Assembly: GCA_963676865.2 (NCBI GenBank)
Contig: CAXXSS010000002.1
Span: forward strand, 1 to 64,000
Direction of reading: 5' to 3'
Source of the DNA: JAAYUD01 sp963676865
GTDB lineage: Bacteria > Bacteroidota > Bacteroidia > Bacteroidales > Bacteroidaceae
DNA: 64,000 nt
The stretch's first letter is position 1; every line of letters begins with the position of its first letter. The notes beneath the pieces were generated by a model. The model was given only the letters and a program-made list of their open reading frames with translations. It was not told where the DNA came from and did no database searches. The translations under genes were made by a program, and so were the position numbers. Shown here in pieces: positions 52,639 to 61,734 of the stretch.

Positions 52639-55600
52639 TCAACCAATCAATATTTGGGCAGACCCACCATTAATCTGAGCCGTAGACGAAACGGGGTAGT
52701 TCGCAGCCATAGAACGAGGAGAACAAAGACCAAAAATCGCAGCACCACTCAACCGAACGGCTACTCTAACTCGTTGATTCAATACTGTAGACCAATAATT
52801 ATTATCATATTGATAGTAGCACTGCCCTGTTCCAAGACTGCCACCTATAGCAGTTTTCCATGCTGAAAAAGGTGCCCTAGTCTTAGCATAATTATCACCC
52901 AAATTAGTTACTGTAGCTAACTTGGTATAACTACTTTCAAAGTCAAATTTACCAAGATTATTTTTCGTTACATCTGTCGTATTAGTCCACTTCGTTTGAT
53001 CAGATTGAAGATACAAGTCTATTACGTCACCCGTATGAGGCTGAACGGTTGAGACGCATGTGCCAATTTGTTCGTAACCACCTCCCCAATATCTAAAAAT
53101 ATCTCCCGAAAAATTCATGCCGTCACAAAGTGACATTCTTAAACAGCACGAAATGTCGTAATTTGCAGCTTGACCACTTGCATTAAAGGCTGAAATTGTT
53201 TGTGAAAGAACCTTTGTCACAATTACATTCATTCGCCCATCTGAAAGACCTAGCACTCCCATTATATTTCTATATTGATAAACAGAACCATAAAAAGTAA
53301 AGTTTGTGTTCTGTGCAACGCCAGTTTCTTTTGCAAATGAAGCAGCCATTTGAGACTCCATACACTGCTCTTTCGGATATTGACTATTAAGCCATGTAGA
53401 AGCGTTAGTTACGCCGCCTGCATTGTTATAACACATTGCAGGATTTGATCCGAAATTGCAATAACTCCAAATCGTATCGGAAGATAATTTGTATTTAAAT
53501 CCTCCATTTGCTAAAAAAGTAGTCTCGTTATTACATGTGTCGTTTGATGAAATACCACTCCCAAAAAGAGATGGGTTGTGTAAGTAATTTGTTCCGAACA
53601 AAATTTCTCTTCTTGTGATAGCCGCATTATAAGCGTGATAACCACCCTCTGCGACAGGGTAAGGATTCGTTACTGTAGGGTTATTTGCCCTAGCATAATT
53701 CATATTTGATATTTGCGAAATGTCGTTAACTCGTGGAAAAGTTCTGTTCAAATTCGCGAACAGCGTGCATAGCCCGCTTTGACCGACCGATGAAACCGTG
53801 TTTGAATCGCCTGTGTTATATAAAAAGAAAAAGTTACGTGTCTTATTTCCTATTGTGGTGGCAGGACACGGACTAATAGCCGTACGTTCAAGAGGTATAC
53901 CCCTTAATCCGTCCCAAGTTATATCGTGTTGGGCTAGTCCTTTCCAAGTAGTACCCGAATTTCCAACCCCGTCAAATAGCCATACCTTTTCGGAGAATCC
54001 AAGTCCCATATGATAATTGGTAAAAGTCGTTTCCCAAGGTCTTAAGATTCGAACTTCATTTCCTGATGCGTCGTAAAGTTTCTGATTCATCCCATAGGTG
54101 TTATAGAAAGTTGTCGCACTGAATGCACCAGCAGCGCAATATTGATTGGCGTGAGCGGCATCAAGATATAACGCTACATCACATGTAGCACGCATAGCCT
54201 CTGTGATTCCAACCGTCGGAGCGAAAGTGCCATCTACATATCTTAATGAATTAGCTCTTTGTAGCTCACCCATTGGTCTCATTAATTGACTCGAATTTAA
54301 AGTCATATCAAAAAGATACATATGTGAAATATCCCTAGCCCAAACTTGATTTCCTTTAAATGTAAATGGGGTAGCGCTTAGGCTAGTGTCATACCCCGCC
54401 ATATAATAAAGTCCTTGGCCTAGTTTAAGTTCTGAAATGTCATTTGTATTGGTATCCAATTGATTCTTACGGTCGGTCGTAAAAGCCTCATCCTTTACCC
54501 ATGCTCCCCATACACCATTTTGTTTGACTTCGTGATATCTATCTCCTGTTGTGAATCCGACAGCCGTTTGATAGGCATACAAATTTCCCGAATTTGAATT
54601 CTGGTGAAACACATACCAATTTTCATTTGAATTAGGAACATTCAGACCTGTTGCCAAAATAGTATTTACGCCAGAAATAGTGATAGCATGTAAGTCTGTC
54701 GCTAAAGTACCACCATACATCCCGGCATTAATACGAGTCCAAGACGTAGTGGCGTTAACCATACTTACAGCTTCCCAAATCTCGAAAGTAGTAGTATTTA
54801 CGGCATGGTCACCAATCCTGCGAGGTGCCTTACTAGCTGAAAATGGATTAGTGTATACCGAACCTGTGAATGTTTGAGCACTAGCAGCAGCAGCCGCATT
54901 GTTTGCCGAAGTAGCTGCGTTGTTGGCTGCCGTTGCAGCATCATTAGCCTGTGTCGCTTTCCCGTTTGCGTTATCGGCGGCACTATTGGCGTTCAGGACG
55001 GCAGCGTCATTGGAGGTCTCCATTACTGAAAAATCACTTACTCTTTTTGTTTCAGCAGAAACTCTACTCCCCTCTGCTAATTCCCTACCGTTTTCGGCAT
55101 CTACTCTTCCCGATTCAGCGTTTAATCTTTCAGTTTCTTTCGACTGTCTATCCGTTTCATTACTTACACGCAAGTTTTCAGCAGAAACCCTTTTTGATTC
55201 GTTGCTTACTCTGGCGGCCTCTTCTAATACCCTGTCGTCTTCGCTAAATCCCCTATGGGTTTCATTTAATACTCTTGTGGATTCAGAATTAACCCTTTCA
55301 GTCTCTGCACTCTTCCTATCTGTTTCATTAGAAGCTCTAGCCGTCTCGGCGTCTATCCTCTTCGTCTCTTCGCTTTGTCTGCTAGCCTCGTTATCTTTTC
55401 TTGCATTCTCTGCTGTTTCTCTCTCGGTTTCACTTAATCGTCTAGTATCCTCATCCTCTACACGAGTATTTTCGTTTATTTTGCGTATATTCTCATTATC
55501 TACCCTTATCGCCTCATTGGCTGTAACAGTAGTATTCAGTGCGTTCAGATTAGTCGTAGCCTCCTGTGCTAAAGGGATAACAGTGGGCACCGAAACGAGA

Positions 55601-56040
55601 GCGGCATAATATTCTTCTTTAGTACCTGTATATCCGTAACGTTGTGCTATTTCATAGCAATCTATAACGGCATACTGCAAAGCAAGTTGTATGTCTATAT
55701 CAGTTGCCTCGTCACCATTTCCTATTACTAGCTCAATCTGATCAGTTGCAATTGTTACGGCTCTTCTACTTCCATCCGCAAAGTCTGCATCAGGAATATA
55801 GGCATTAAATTCTATCTTAACTATGCCAACTGAAAGGTGGTGATTGTCTGCTATTATCATTAGCTTACTATCCACCATCTTACAATTAGTGTATACATCC
55901 CCTCTTCTTGACGCTTTGAAAGCTTCATAACTTGAAATCAGATTGATGTCAAAATCACATGTGGGGATGTCAACCGCATTACCATTTACGGTAAATGAGG
56001 GATAGAATTTAAAATCGGATTTATAATTTATCTGTTTCAT
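52639..56040 (-). CDS. Phage tail fibre with long heptad coiled coil
   Basis: A 1133-residue protein. The N-terminal 160 residues (FKFYPSFTVNGNAVDIPTCDFD) are a baseplate-attachment-like domain. Residues about 177-337 hold some 23 heptads with R at position 3 and E at position 7 (e.g. TDRKSAE, TERVNSE), a trimeric coiled coil. Then follow an Ala/Asn-rich stretch, a pyocin-knob-like segment (WYVFHQNSNSGNLYAYQTAV), and a long receptor-binding part. The C-terminal 80 residues are Ser/Gly-rich, possibly lectin-like. No reverse transcriptase is nearby. It is likely the host-recognition protein. Confidence 0.85.
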   Translation of the reverse strand: MKQINYKSDFKFYPSFTVNGNAVDIPTCDFDINLISSYEAFKASRRGDVYTNCKMVDSKLMIIADNHHLSVGIVKIEFNAYIPDADFADGSRRAVTIATDQIELVIGNGDEATDIDIQLALQYAVIDCYEIAQRYGYTGTKEEYYAALVSVPTVIPLAQEATTNLNALNTTVTANEAIRVDNENIRKINENTRVEDEDTRRLSETERETAENARKDNEASRQSEETKRIDAETARASNETDRKSAETERVNSESTRVLNETHRGFSEDDRVLEEAARVSNESKRVSAENLRVSNETDRQSKETERLNAESGRVDAENGRELAEGSRVSAETKRVSDFSVMETSNDAAVLNANSAADNANGKATQANDAATAANNAATSANNAAAAASAQTFTGSVYTNPFSASKAPRRIGDHAVNTTTFEIWEAVSMVNATTSWTRINAGMYGGTLATDLHAITISGVNTILATGLNVPNSNENWYVFHQNSNSGNLYAYQTAVGFTTGDRYHEVKQNGVWGAWVKDEAFTTDRKNQLDTNTNDISELKLGQGLYYMAGYDTSLSATPFTFKGNQVWARDISHMYLFDMTLNSSQLMRPMGELQRANSLRYVDGTFAPTVGITEAMRATCDVALYLDAAHANQYCAAGAFSATTFYNTYGMNQKLYDASGNEVRILRPWETTFTNYHMGLGFSEKVWLFDGVGNSGTTWKGLAQHDITWDGLRGIPLERTAISPCPATTIGNKTRNFFFLYNTGDSNTVSSVGQSGLCTLFANLNRTFPRVNDISQISNMNYARANNPTVTNPYPVAEGGYHAYNAAITRREILFGTNYLHNPSLFGSGISSNDTCNNETTFLANGGFKYKLSSDTIWSYCNFGSNPAMCYNNAGGVTNASTWLNSQYPKEQCMESQMAASFAKETGVAQNTNFTFYGSVYQYRNIMGVLGLSDGRMNVIVTKVLSQTISAFNASGQAANYDISCCLRMSLCDGMNFSGDIFRYWGGGYEQIGTCVSTVQPHTGDVIDLYLQSDQTKWTNTTDVTKNNLGKFDFESSYTKLATVTNLGDNYAKTRAPFSAWKTAIGGSLGTGQCYYQYDNNYWSTVLNQRVRVAVRLSGAAIFGLCSPRSMAANYPVSSTAQINGGSAQILIG
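55030..55512 (-). repeat. Degenerate 21-base tandem repeat encoding tail-fibre heptads
   Basis: About 23 units of 21 bases encode the R-x-x-x-E heptads of the tail fibre. The DNA is repetitive and could undergo slippage that changes coiled-coil length. Confidence 0.7.
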
Positions 56041-56043
56041 ATG

Positions 56044-56244
56044 TTACTTATTTTTTAGTTCATCAACCTCTTTTTGGAGATCATCTATTTTGTTTTGTAG
56101 CTTAATGATGGTATCTTCAAGAGTAGATCCATCGGGCATAACAACACCGCTAGCGTTTAGTCTAGTTTCACCAGCGTCAAGTTCTAAGTGTCCGCTAAAA
56201 GAGGTTCCACATACGATGTTTGGTTTCTTATCTTTTGTTTCCAT
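56044..56244 (-). CDS. Small phage accessory protein, MPDG-coiled-coil type
   Basis: A 66-residue protein. The C-terminal half MPDGSTLEDTII then QKEVDELKNK is paralogous to the 62-residue protein at 50811 (about 17 identical positions in 30). It lies 3 bases before the tail fibre start and may help its folding or attachment. Confidence 0.65.
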   Translation of the reverse strand: METKDKKPNIVCGTSFSGHLELDAGETRLNASGVVMPDGSTLEDTIIKLQNKIDDLQKEVDELKNK

Positions 56245-56250
56245 GACTGT

Positions 56251-56544
56251 CTATTTTTTAGGTTTAGCATTTTCAATGCTGTCTGATTCTATTACTTTTT
56301 CAAGTATTTGAGAGATAGCCATTCGAACTACTGCCGTAAAGTTTGGCAAGTATTTTTTTATAGCTTCCGCACGAGGTCTATTTAATTCAATTTCTTTTTT
56401 GAAATAAATATCTTTACCTATTTGCAATTCCTCATCGGGAAAAGCATTTGCGTACATTGTTTTACCGAGTTCATGGGAAACATCTACTATTACATCTTTA
56501 TCCTCGATGTCCTTTACTACTACTTTTGAAAAATCTACTTTCAT
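56251..56544 (-). CDS. Small phage protein of unknown function
   Basis: A 97-residue soluble protein with a beta N-terminal half (FSKVVVKDIEDKDVIVDVSHELG) and a helical C-terminal half (RPRAEAIKKYLPNFTAVVRMAISQIL). No domain is recognised. Between two tail genes with a 6-base gap to the next. Confidence 0.6.
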   Translation of the reverse strand: MKVDFSKVVVKDIEDKDVIVDVSHELGKTMYANAFPDEELQIGKDIYFKKEIELNRPRAEAIKKYLPNFTAVVRMAISQILEKVIESDSIENAKPKK

Positions 56545-56560
56545 TGTTTTTATATTTTAA

Positions 56561-59500
56561 TTAAATACTATAATATATACAATCCCACATTTCGCCATCA
56601 TATTTAAATCTAGCCGAATCCCCTGTTGCTCCTAATTGAATTAGGGAAGACGAACCACCAGCCTGCCATATAACTTTTGAATTAGTAGAATGAACAATTA
56701 CTACTGCATTCCTTCTAAAAATTTCTACGCATTGCCCTATAAAAGGATTTGTAGGTAAATAAATGTCGCATTGAGTAGTGCTTTTAGATACTACGGTGCT
56801 TTGACTTGTTATATTAAAAGATGTCAATGAGGTAAGAAATAATTCTCCAACGTCATAAACATTAGATACGGGATAATTGACAGCCATCCACTTATTATCC
56901 ATAGCTACAAATTCATATACGCCTGGCATAGGAAATAACGAAGTAGTTGTGTCGCCATACCCTCCTATTGGATTTCCGTCTTTTGAAAAATTAAAACCAC
57001 CAGATTGTATGTTTGTACTGAAAGAAAACGCAATATCCCCGATAGATGTAAGTCTTACAACCTTTATATAAATCCTCAATCCATCCCACGAAGAAGCGTC
57101 AGGGAGTGTAAGAATAGGAGTATAATTTATGGATGAGGGTTTAATGCAAATGCAATTACCATCAACCAATGGATTTATAGTATAATTATTTGAAGTAATG
57201 CTTTTAAATGGAGTATATAATAGGAACGTAGTTAATGTTCCAGTTATATTTGCATTTGTTGCTTTAAGTCCGTCTATTATAGCCGTACCAGCCGTAATTG
57301 TACCAGCCGATAAAGCATTTGCAAGTATTACATTAGCTTCCAATAGATTTGTATTTATCTTTCCCCCAACTATAACCGTTCTACCCGCTAATGCCTCTGT
57401 GTTCATAGCAGCGTAGTTAGTATAACCAATTCCGATAGCTAATGCGTCTTTTGCGGATGAAGATATGTTCGTAATAGCAGTAATACCAAGCATGTTCGTA
57501 ATAGATGGTTCTTTTCCATCAACTAAGTCAAGACGGGGATTATACATGTAGCATCTGTTGGTAGTTTCCATGTCACCGAACAGATAGCATCTATTCACCA
57601 CGTCTGCCGAATCAGATGCCCAATTGAATGAAAAGGTATTAATATCGGTTATCTTTTCTCCCGTCTCACAATTCCATACTTCACTTCCATTCGTAAGACC
57701 TGTATAACCATAAGGATAAACATAACCTGTTATCAATAACCATTTACCTAAATGATTTGATAACGTATCTGAAACAAAGAAAGGAGAACTACTCTTTGTT
57801 GTTGAGTTTAAAGTGCAAATAGAATTATTCCCACATCCGAAATAGAATGTACCGTTTACGAGCGTTTTTTTAACTATGACGCTAAATCTATATACTTTTG
57901 TCTTATCAATTATTTTACTTGGAGTGCTCCAACCTCCATCGTAATCACCCGTCCCCGATGGGGAACATTGCCACATAACAGAATTTTTACCGAGATGATT
58001 TAACCCCATTATCCTTGAGTTTTCTGTTGTTAACCCAAGTTGTATGAAATTTGTTGTCCCTCCCGTCCCAACAGTCCAATCATTTGATAATAATTGAGTT
58101 CCTATATTGAGATAAACTAAGTTATTGTCAAGTCTATTCTGCGCATCTGAATTTAAACTATCAAACGATACGGCACCTGACAAGTTAATGTGCTGTGCGC
58201 TTATATTTATAGTCGTAGAGGACTGATTTATTAATGAGGCTATTTCATTACCGTTATAATCGGAAGATGACACCTTTGAATTAAGAGCAGTAGTAAGGTC
58301 AGTCCCCGAAAGTTTGATAACCAAACCGTTTGTCGTATCAAACGATAGGTAGTTGTTTGTTTTTGTCAAATCACCTATTATGATCTTATTTGTCAAAAAT
58401 ACATTATCGGAATAAAGACCATAACCCGAACAATTACTAACCCCAATTAAATTACCAAGACGAGCGTGAACCGTATAATTCACGCTATTACTAGGATTGG
58501 TTATCCATGTAGCTATTTGTTCGTAGGGAGAACCTGCTGCGTCTAAAGTAGTACGTACTATTATTCCATCACCTGATTTACCGTAATCTAGTATTTCCGA
58601 TCCTTTGAATACTGTTATTCCTGCCGCACCTCCAAGAGAAGTAACGGTAAATGTATATGCTTGTGTTCCGTCTACAAAACCGTTTGTTCCGAAAGTGGTA
58701 TCTAACATTATAGTTCCCCAAACATTCGCTATCGTTAACCCACTTGTGCGATTAAATGCTCTTAACCTTATATAATCACCATTCGAGAAACATTGAATAG
58801 CAGGCAGACCCTCTAAATCGTCAACTATTAACCTAGTAGACGAACCAACCGAAGCGGGAATAATAAAGTTAGCAGATAACTTAGATACCGACTTGGTAAG
58901 ATAATCACTGCCAGCCAATGCCTGTGCAACGTCAGCCGTGAATGCTTGTGCATGAAGTTCGTCAACGTATAAGTTTCGAAAGTCGGCATATCCGTTAGCT
59001 CCTATTTTCCATGCGGTCGTTTGAGAGATATAATTTGGGTTATATATATCTCCCAATATTTTTATGTCATTATTTACGTTTAAATAATTTACATCAATCT
59101 TATCTGCACTAAAATTTTGGATGTTTAAATTTTCAGCATTAATAGTTTGGGCAGTAAGCAATCCTAAACATGTTATTTCAGCAGCTTTCATTAAACCGCT
59201 AAATACCGCTGAAATCCCATCTATTGCATCTTGAAAAGATGTCTTTCCTTTCACTAATAATCCATTTTCAATCTCGGCATCCGAAACGGTTATTCCTCCA
59301 TTAAATATTATATGTCCTTGAGCGGTGTCATCTCCTGTTTTAGAAATAGAACGAGAGGTTATTTCTTTTACCGATCTAAGGGAGGATAATACGTTGGCGT
59401 CTGAAAAAGAAGTGGTATCCAGCTCTTTTACTATATCAACGCTGGATGATGGATTTACAACATTAATAGAACTGCCGTTGTTTATAACGCTAGACCCTTT

Positions 59501-59563
59501 TGGATAATTACCACTTCGTGGAGTAGACGGTATACTTTTAGATGTAATTGATATATCTTGCAT
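56561..59563 (-). CDS. Phage tail/baseplate structural protein
   Basis: A 1000-residue protein. The N-terminal 200 residues hold repeated beta-helix-like strands (AENLNIQNFSADKIDVNYLNV, NNDIKILGDIYNPNYISQTTAW). The middle region has a carbohydrate-binding-like domain (SNDWTVGTGGTTNFIQLG, YFGCGNNSICTLNS), and near residue 780 another short repeat (NLLEANVILANALSAGTITAGT). It is likely the tail-spike or central baseplate protein. No catalytic motif is seen. Confidence 0.7.
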   Translation of the reverse strand: MQDISITSKSIPSTPRSGNYPKGSSVINNGSSINVVNPSSSVDIVKELDTTSFSDANVLSSLRSVKEITSRSISKTGDDTAQGHIIFNGGITVSDAEIENGLLVKGKTSFQDAIDGISAVFSGLMKAAEITCLGLLTAQTINAENLNIQNFSADKIDVNYLNVNNDIKILGDIYNPNYISQTTAWKIGANGYADFRNLYVDELHAQAFTADVAQALAGSDYLTKSVSKLSANFIIPASVGSSTRLIVDDLEGLPAIQCFSNGDYIRLRAFNRTSGLTIANVWGTIMLDTTFGTNGFVDGTQAYTFTVTSLGGAAGITVFKGSEILDYGKSGDGIIVRTTLDAAGSPYEQIATWITNPSNSVNYTVHARLGNLIGVSNCSGYGLYSDNVFLTNKIIIGDLTKTNNYLSFDTTNGLVIKLSGTDLTTALNSKVSSSDYNGNEIASLINQSSTTINISAQHINLSGAVSFDSLNSDAQNRLDNNLVYLNIGTQLLSNDWTVGTGGTTNFIQLGLTTENSRIMGLNHLGKNSVMWQCSPSGTGDYDGGWSTPSKIIDKTKVYRFSVIVKKTLVNGTFYFGCGNNSICTLNSTTKSSSPFFVSDTLSNHLGKWLLITGYVYPYGYTGLTNGSEVWNCETGEKITDINTFSFNWASDSADVVNRCYLFGDMETTNRCYMYNPRLDLVDGKEPSITNMLGITAITNISSSAKDALAIGIGYTNYAAMNTEALAGRTVIVGGKINTNLLEANVILANALSAGTITAGTAIIDGLKATNANITGTLTTFLLYTPFKSITSNNYTINPLVDGNCICIKPSSINYTPILTLPDASSWDGLRIYIKVVRLTSIGDIAFSFSTNIQSGGFNFSKDGNPIGGYGDTTTSLFPMPGVYEFVAMDNKWMAVNYPVSNVYDVGELFLTSLTSFNITSQSTVVSKSTTQCDIYLPTNPFIGQCVEIFRRNAVVIVHSTNSKVIWQAGGSSSLIQLGATGDSARFKYDGEMWDCIYYSI

Positions 59564-59609
59564 GCGACCCTTTTTAATCTCAAAGTATAAGCGAAATTTG
59601 GTGGCATTT

Positions 59610-61733
59610 TTATAATTCTATCATTTTACAATCAAATTCATTTTCTTTTACGTCTATCGAACCGCCCCAGGTGATGAATTTTTTTGATGGAAAATAATTA
59701 TCTGATAATACGGTAATAGGAGTTAACTCATCAGGGTTATTTATTTGCTGAGTTAATTTCAATCGAGTATTTTTATATCTATTGATTATCCTAGTTATTA
59801 ACGCTTCTTCCGGGCGTATTAATTTACCTTGGACATGAGAATACAAGTTATCTTTTAGATAATCATTATTCATTATTACCTTAGAATAACAGGATCCGTC
59901 ATTTTCATATGATGTTATTTTTAATTCTATTTGATCTAATTCATTAATATAATCACTATTTACAGCATTTTCGTATAACCTATCTGATTCATCATCTTTA
60001 TCTTGTACATCATCTGATTTTGCAAAAGTGAGTTTTAAATCTTTTATATAGATAGCGGACACTTCCGCGTCAATGGTAGGTGTATACATATGAAATTCGG
60101 GACTGCCAAATATTGGCGTTGATGGTAATGGTATAACATATCCAGAAGCAGAGCTGTATGGCATTCCAAATGTTTTTGTTTCCGGAAAATTTCTATAGCC
60201 CGTATATGATTTGTCTTTTTCTATTTTTATGGTAAATTTGGTTTCTGTTGTTACCCATTTTGATCCATCCCAATAGTATCCCCCTACTTTTAGCATCATT
60301 ATAAAAGTAATATCAGTATTACTTCCACAAATACTATTATACGTATGCGCTTTTTTATCCTTACTTGCGGCGACCGACCCTGTTAAATAAAAACACCCAT
60401 CTGAATATGCCGATAAAGGTAATTGATTTTTGAAAGAAATAAGATCTAAATTCTCCGGTAAATCATATTCATTCTGTAAAGATTGTTCCCCGTATGCTTT
60501 TTCAGACTTCAAATACAAAGCTATGCAATCATCATACGATATACTCCCGGTAGTCCAATATGCTTCCCCGAATTGATTTAATTTATATTCCGCAAATGCA
60601 TTCCGTACTATAAATGATCCTAAATATAAGTAGCTTACTATCTTTCCAATATAATTAGATAATTCCGGAATATTCCCGCTATAATTTAATGTGTTATAAA
60701 TAGGGGCATATGTTTCAACAACCGAATCAAATAAATATCCATCAGCATTAGCATCCCCCTCGCTTCCTAGTACCCCTACAAAATCAGGCTGAAATCCCCA
60801 TGTAAAATTATTATTATTTATTTCTCCTATTTTTTTTAATACCCTGTAATATTTTTGCTCTGGAAATATTGTACCTACATTATAATTTGAGTCTTTTATG
60901 GACGCCTTAGAATATCCTCCTAAAATATCCAATGAATGATCGCTTCCATTAAATCCTATATTTTGAACGGGGATAGCATTAGGATTGTAATTGCCCGTTT
61001 TGGCGTTCATGTCTGCATTATATACCCAATATTGACCTTGGTGATCATTATCCACAAAATATATAGATCCTTTATAATCTATACAAGTCCAGGAAAGAAG
61101 TTTGCAAATACTTTCTAATATTTCTTTTAGCTTCATAGCCTTTCCATCCTCGTCAAAAAAATTTTGTTCGGAGACGGTCATGTCTTCTAATATTTGTTTT
61201 TCGGCGGCTGCGTAATTATCTGAGGTGTCCGAATAGACGTAGGGAATATAAACAGAAACATAATTACCATTTGCAGAGGTAATACATTTTTGCAATAAGT
61301 ACCACAATGAAACAAATTGAAGCGTATCGCCTTTTTTCGCATAGTCGATATAATCTAATGTAGAAAGAGATGAAATACATTCGATTTCAAGATTGAAAGT
61401 TTGACTAACATAATCTTGAGTATATGTTTCAGGCTTGACAAATCCGCACCATTGGACAATTCCATTTCTTAATAGAGTTACTCTATGTTGCTGGTATGAA
61501 GTAGTGGATAGATTGATTAGATAATCGCTACCCATTACATTTAATTTTGCCGTTGAAAACTTTGACGGGGTATATAGAAAATCTTCATCGTCTATATCTA
61601 TCGTTATTGGAGATTCACCGCCGGTTAATTCTGTAGAAATACCGGCATAATCTTTCTCCTCTATATTAACCACGCAAGGGATATCACCCCTGATAGTCTT
61701 AAATGGAATCGTGTATATTAATCCGTATGCCAT
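59610..61733 (-). CDS. Phage tail protein, baseplate hub-like
   Basis: A 707-residue protein. The N-terminal beta domain (MAYGLIYTIPFKTIRGDIPCVVNI, DFLYTPSKFSTAKLNVMGS) is typical of Bacteroides phage distal-tail or hub proteins. YLQKC-like and RYKNTRLKLTQQINN segments occur later. It lies directly after the tape measure gene with one base between, so it probably forms the tail tip. Confidence 0.7.
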   Translation of the reverse strand: MAYGLIYTIPFKTIRGDIPCVVNIEEKDYAGISTELTGGESPITIDIDDEDFLYTPSKFSTAKLNVMGSDYLINLSTTSYQQHRVTLLRNGIVQWCGFVKPETYTQDYVSQTFNLEIECISSLSTLDYIDYAKKGDTLQFVSLWYLLQKCITSANGNYVSVYIPYVYSDTSDNYAAAEKQILEDMTVSEQNFFDEDGKAMKLKEILESICKLLSWTCIDYKGSIYFVDNDHQGQYWVYNADMNAKTGNYNPNAIPVQNIGFNGSDHSLDILGGYSKASIKDSNYNVGTIFPEQKYYRVLKKIGEINNNNFTWGFQPDFVGVLGSEGDANADGYLFDSVVETYAPIYNTLNYSGNIPELSNYIGKIVSYLYLGSFIVRNAFAEYKLNQFGEAYWTTGSISYDDCIALYLKSEKAYGEQSLQNEYDLPENLDLISFKNQLPLSAYSDGCFYLTGSVAASKDKKAHTYNSICGSNTDITFIMMLKVGGYYWDGSKWVTTETKFTIKIEKDKSYTGYRNFPETKTFGMPYSSASGYVIPLPSTPIFGSPEFHMYTPTIDAEVSAIYIKDLKLTFAKSDDVQDKDDESDRLYENAVNSDYINELDQIELKITSYENDGSCYSKVIMNNDYLKDNLYSHVQGKLIRPEEALITRIINRYKNTRLKLTQQINNPDELTPITVLSDNYFPSKKFITWGGSIDVKENEFDCKMIEL

Positions 61734-61734
61734 A

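Noticed and set aside
52639..56040. Diversity-generating retroelement in the tail fibre
   Set aside because: No reverse transcriptase or template repeat is visible in the window, and the downstream hairpins have no clear match to a known initiation site.
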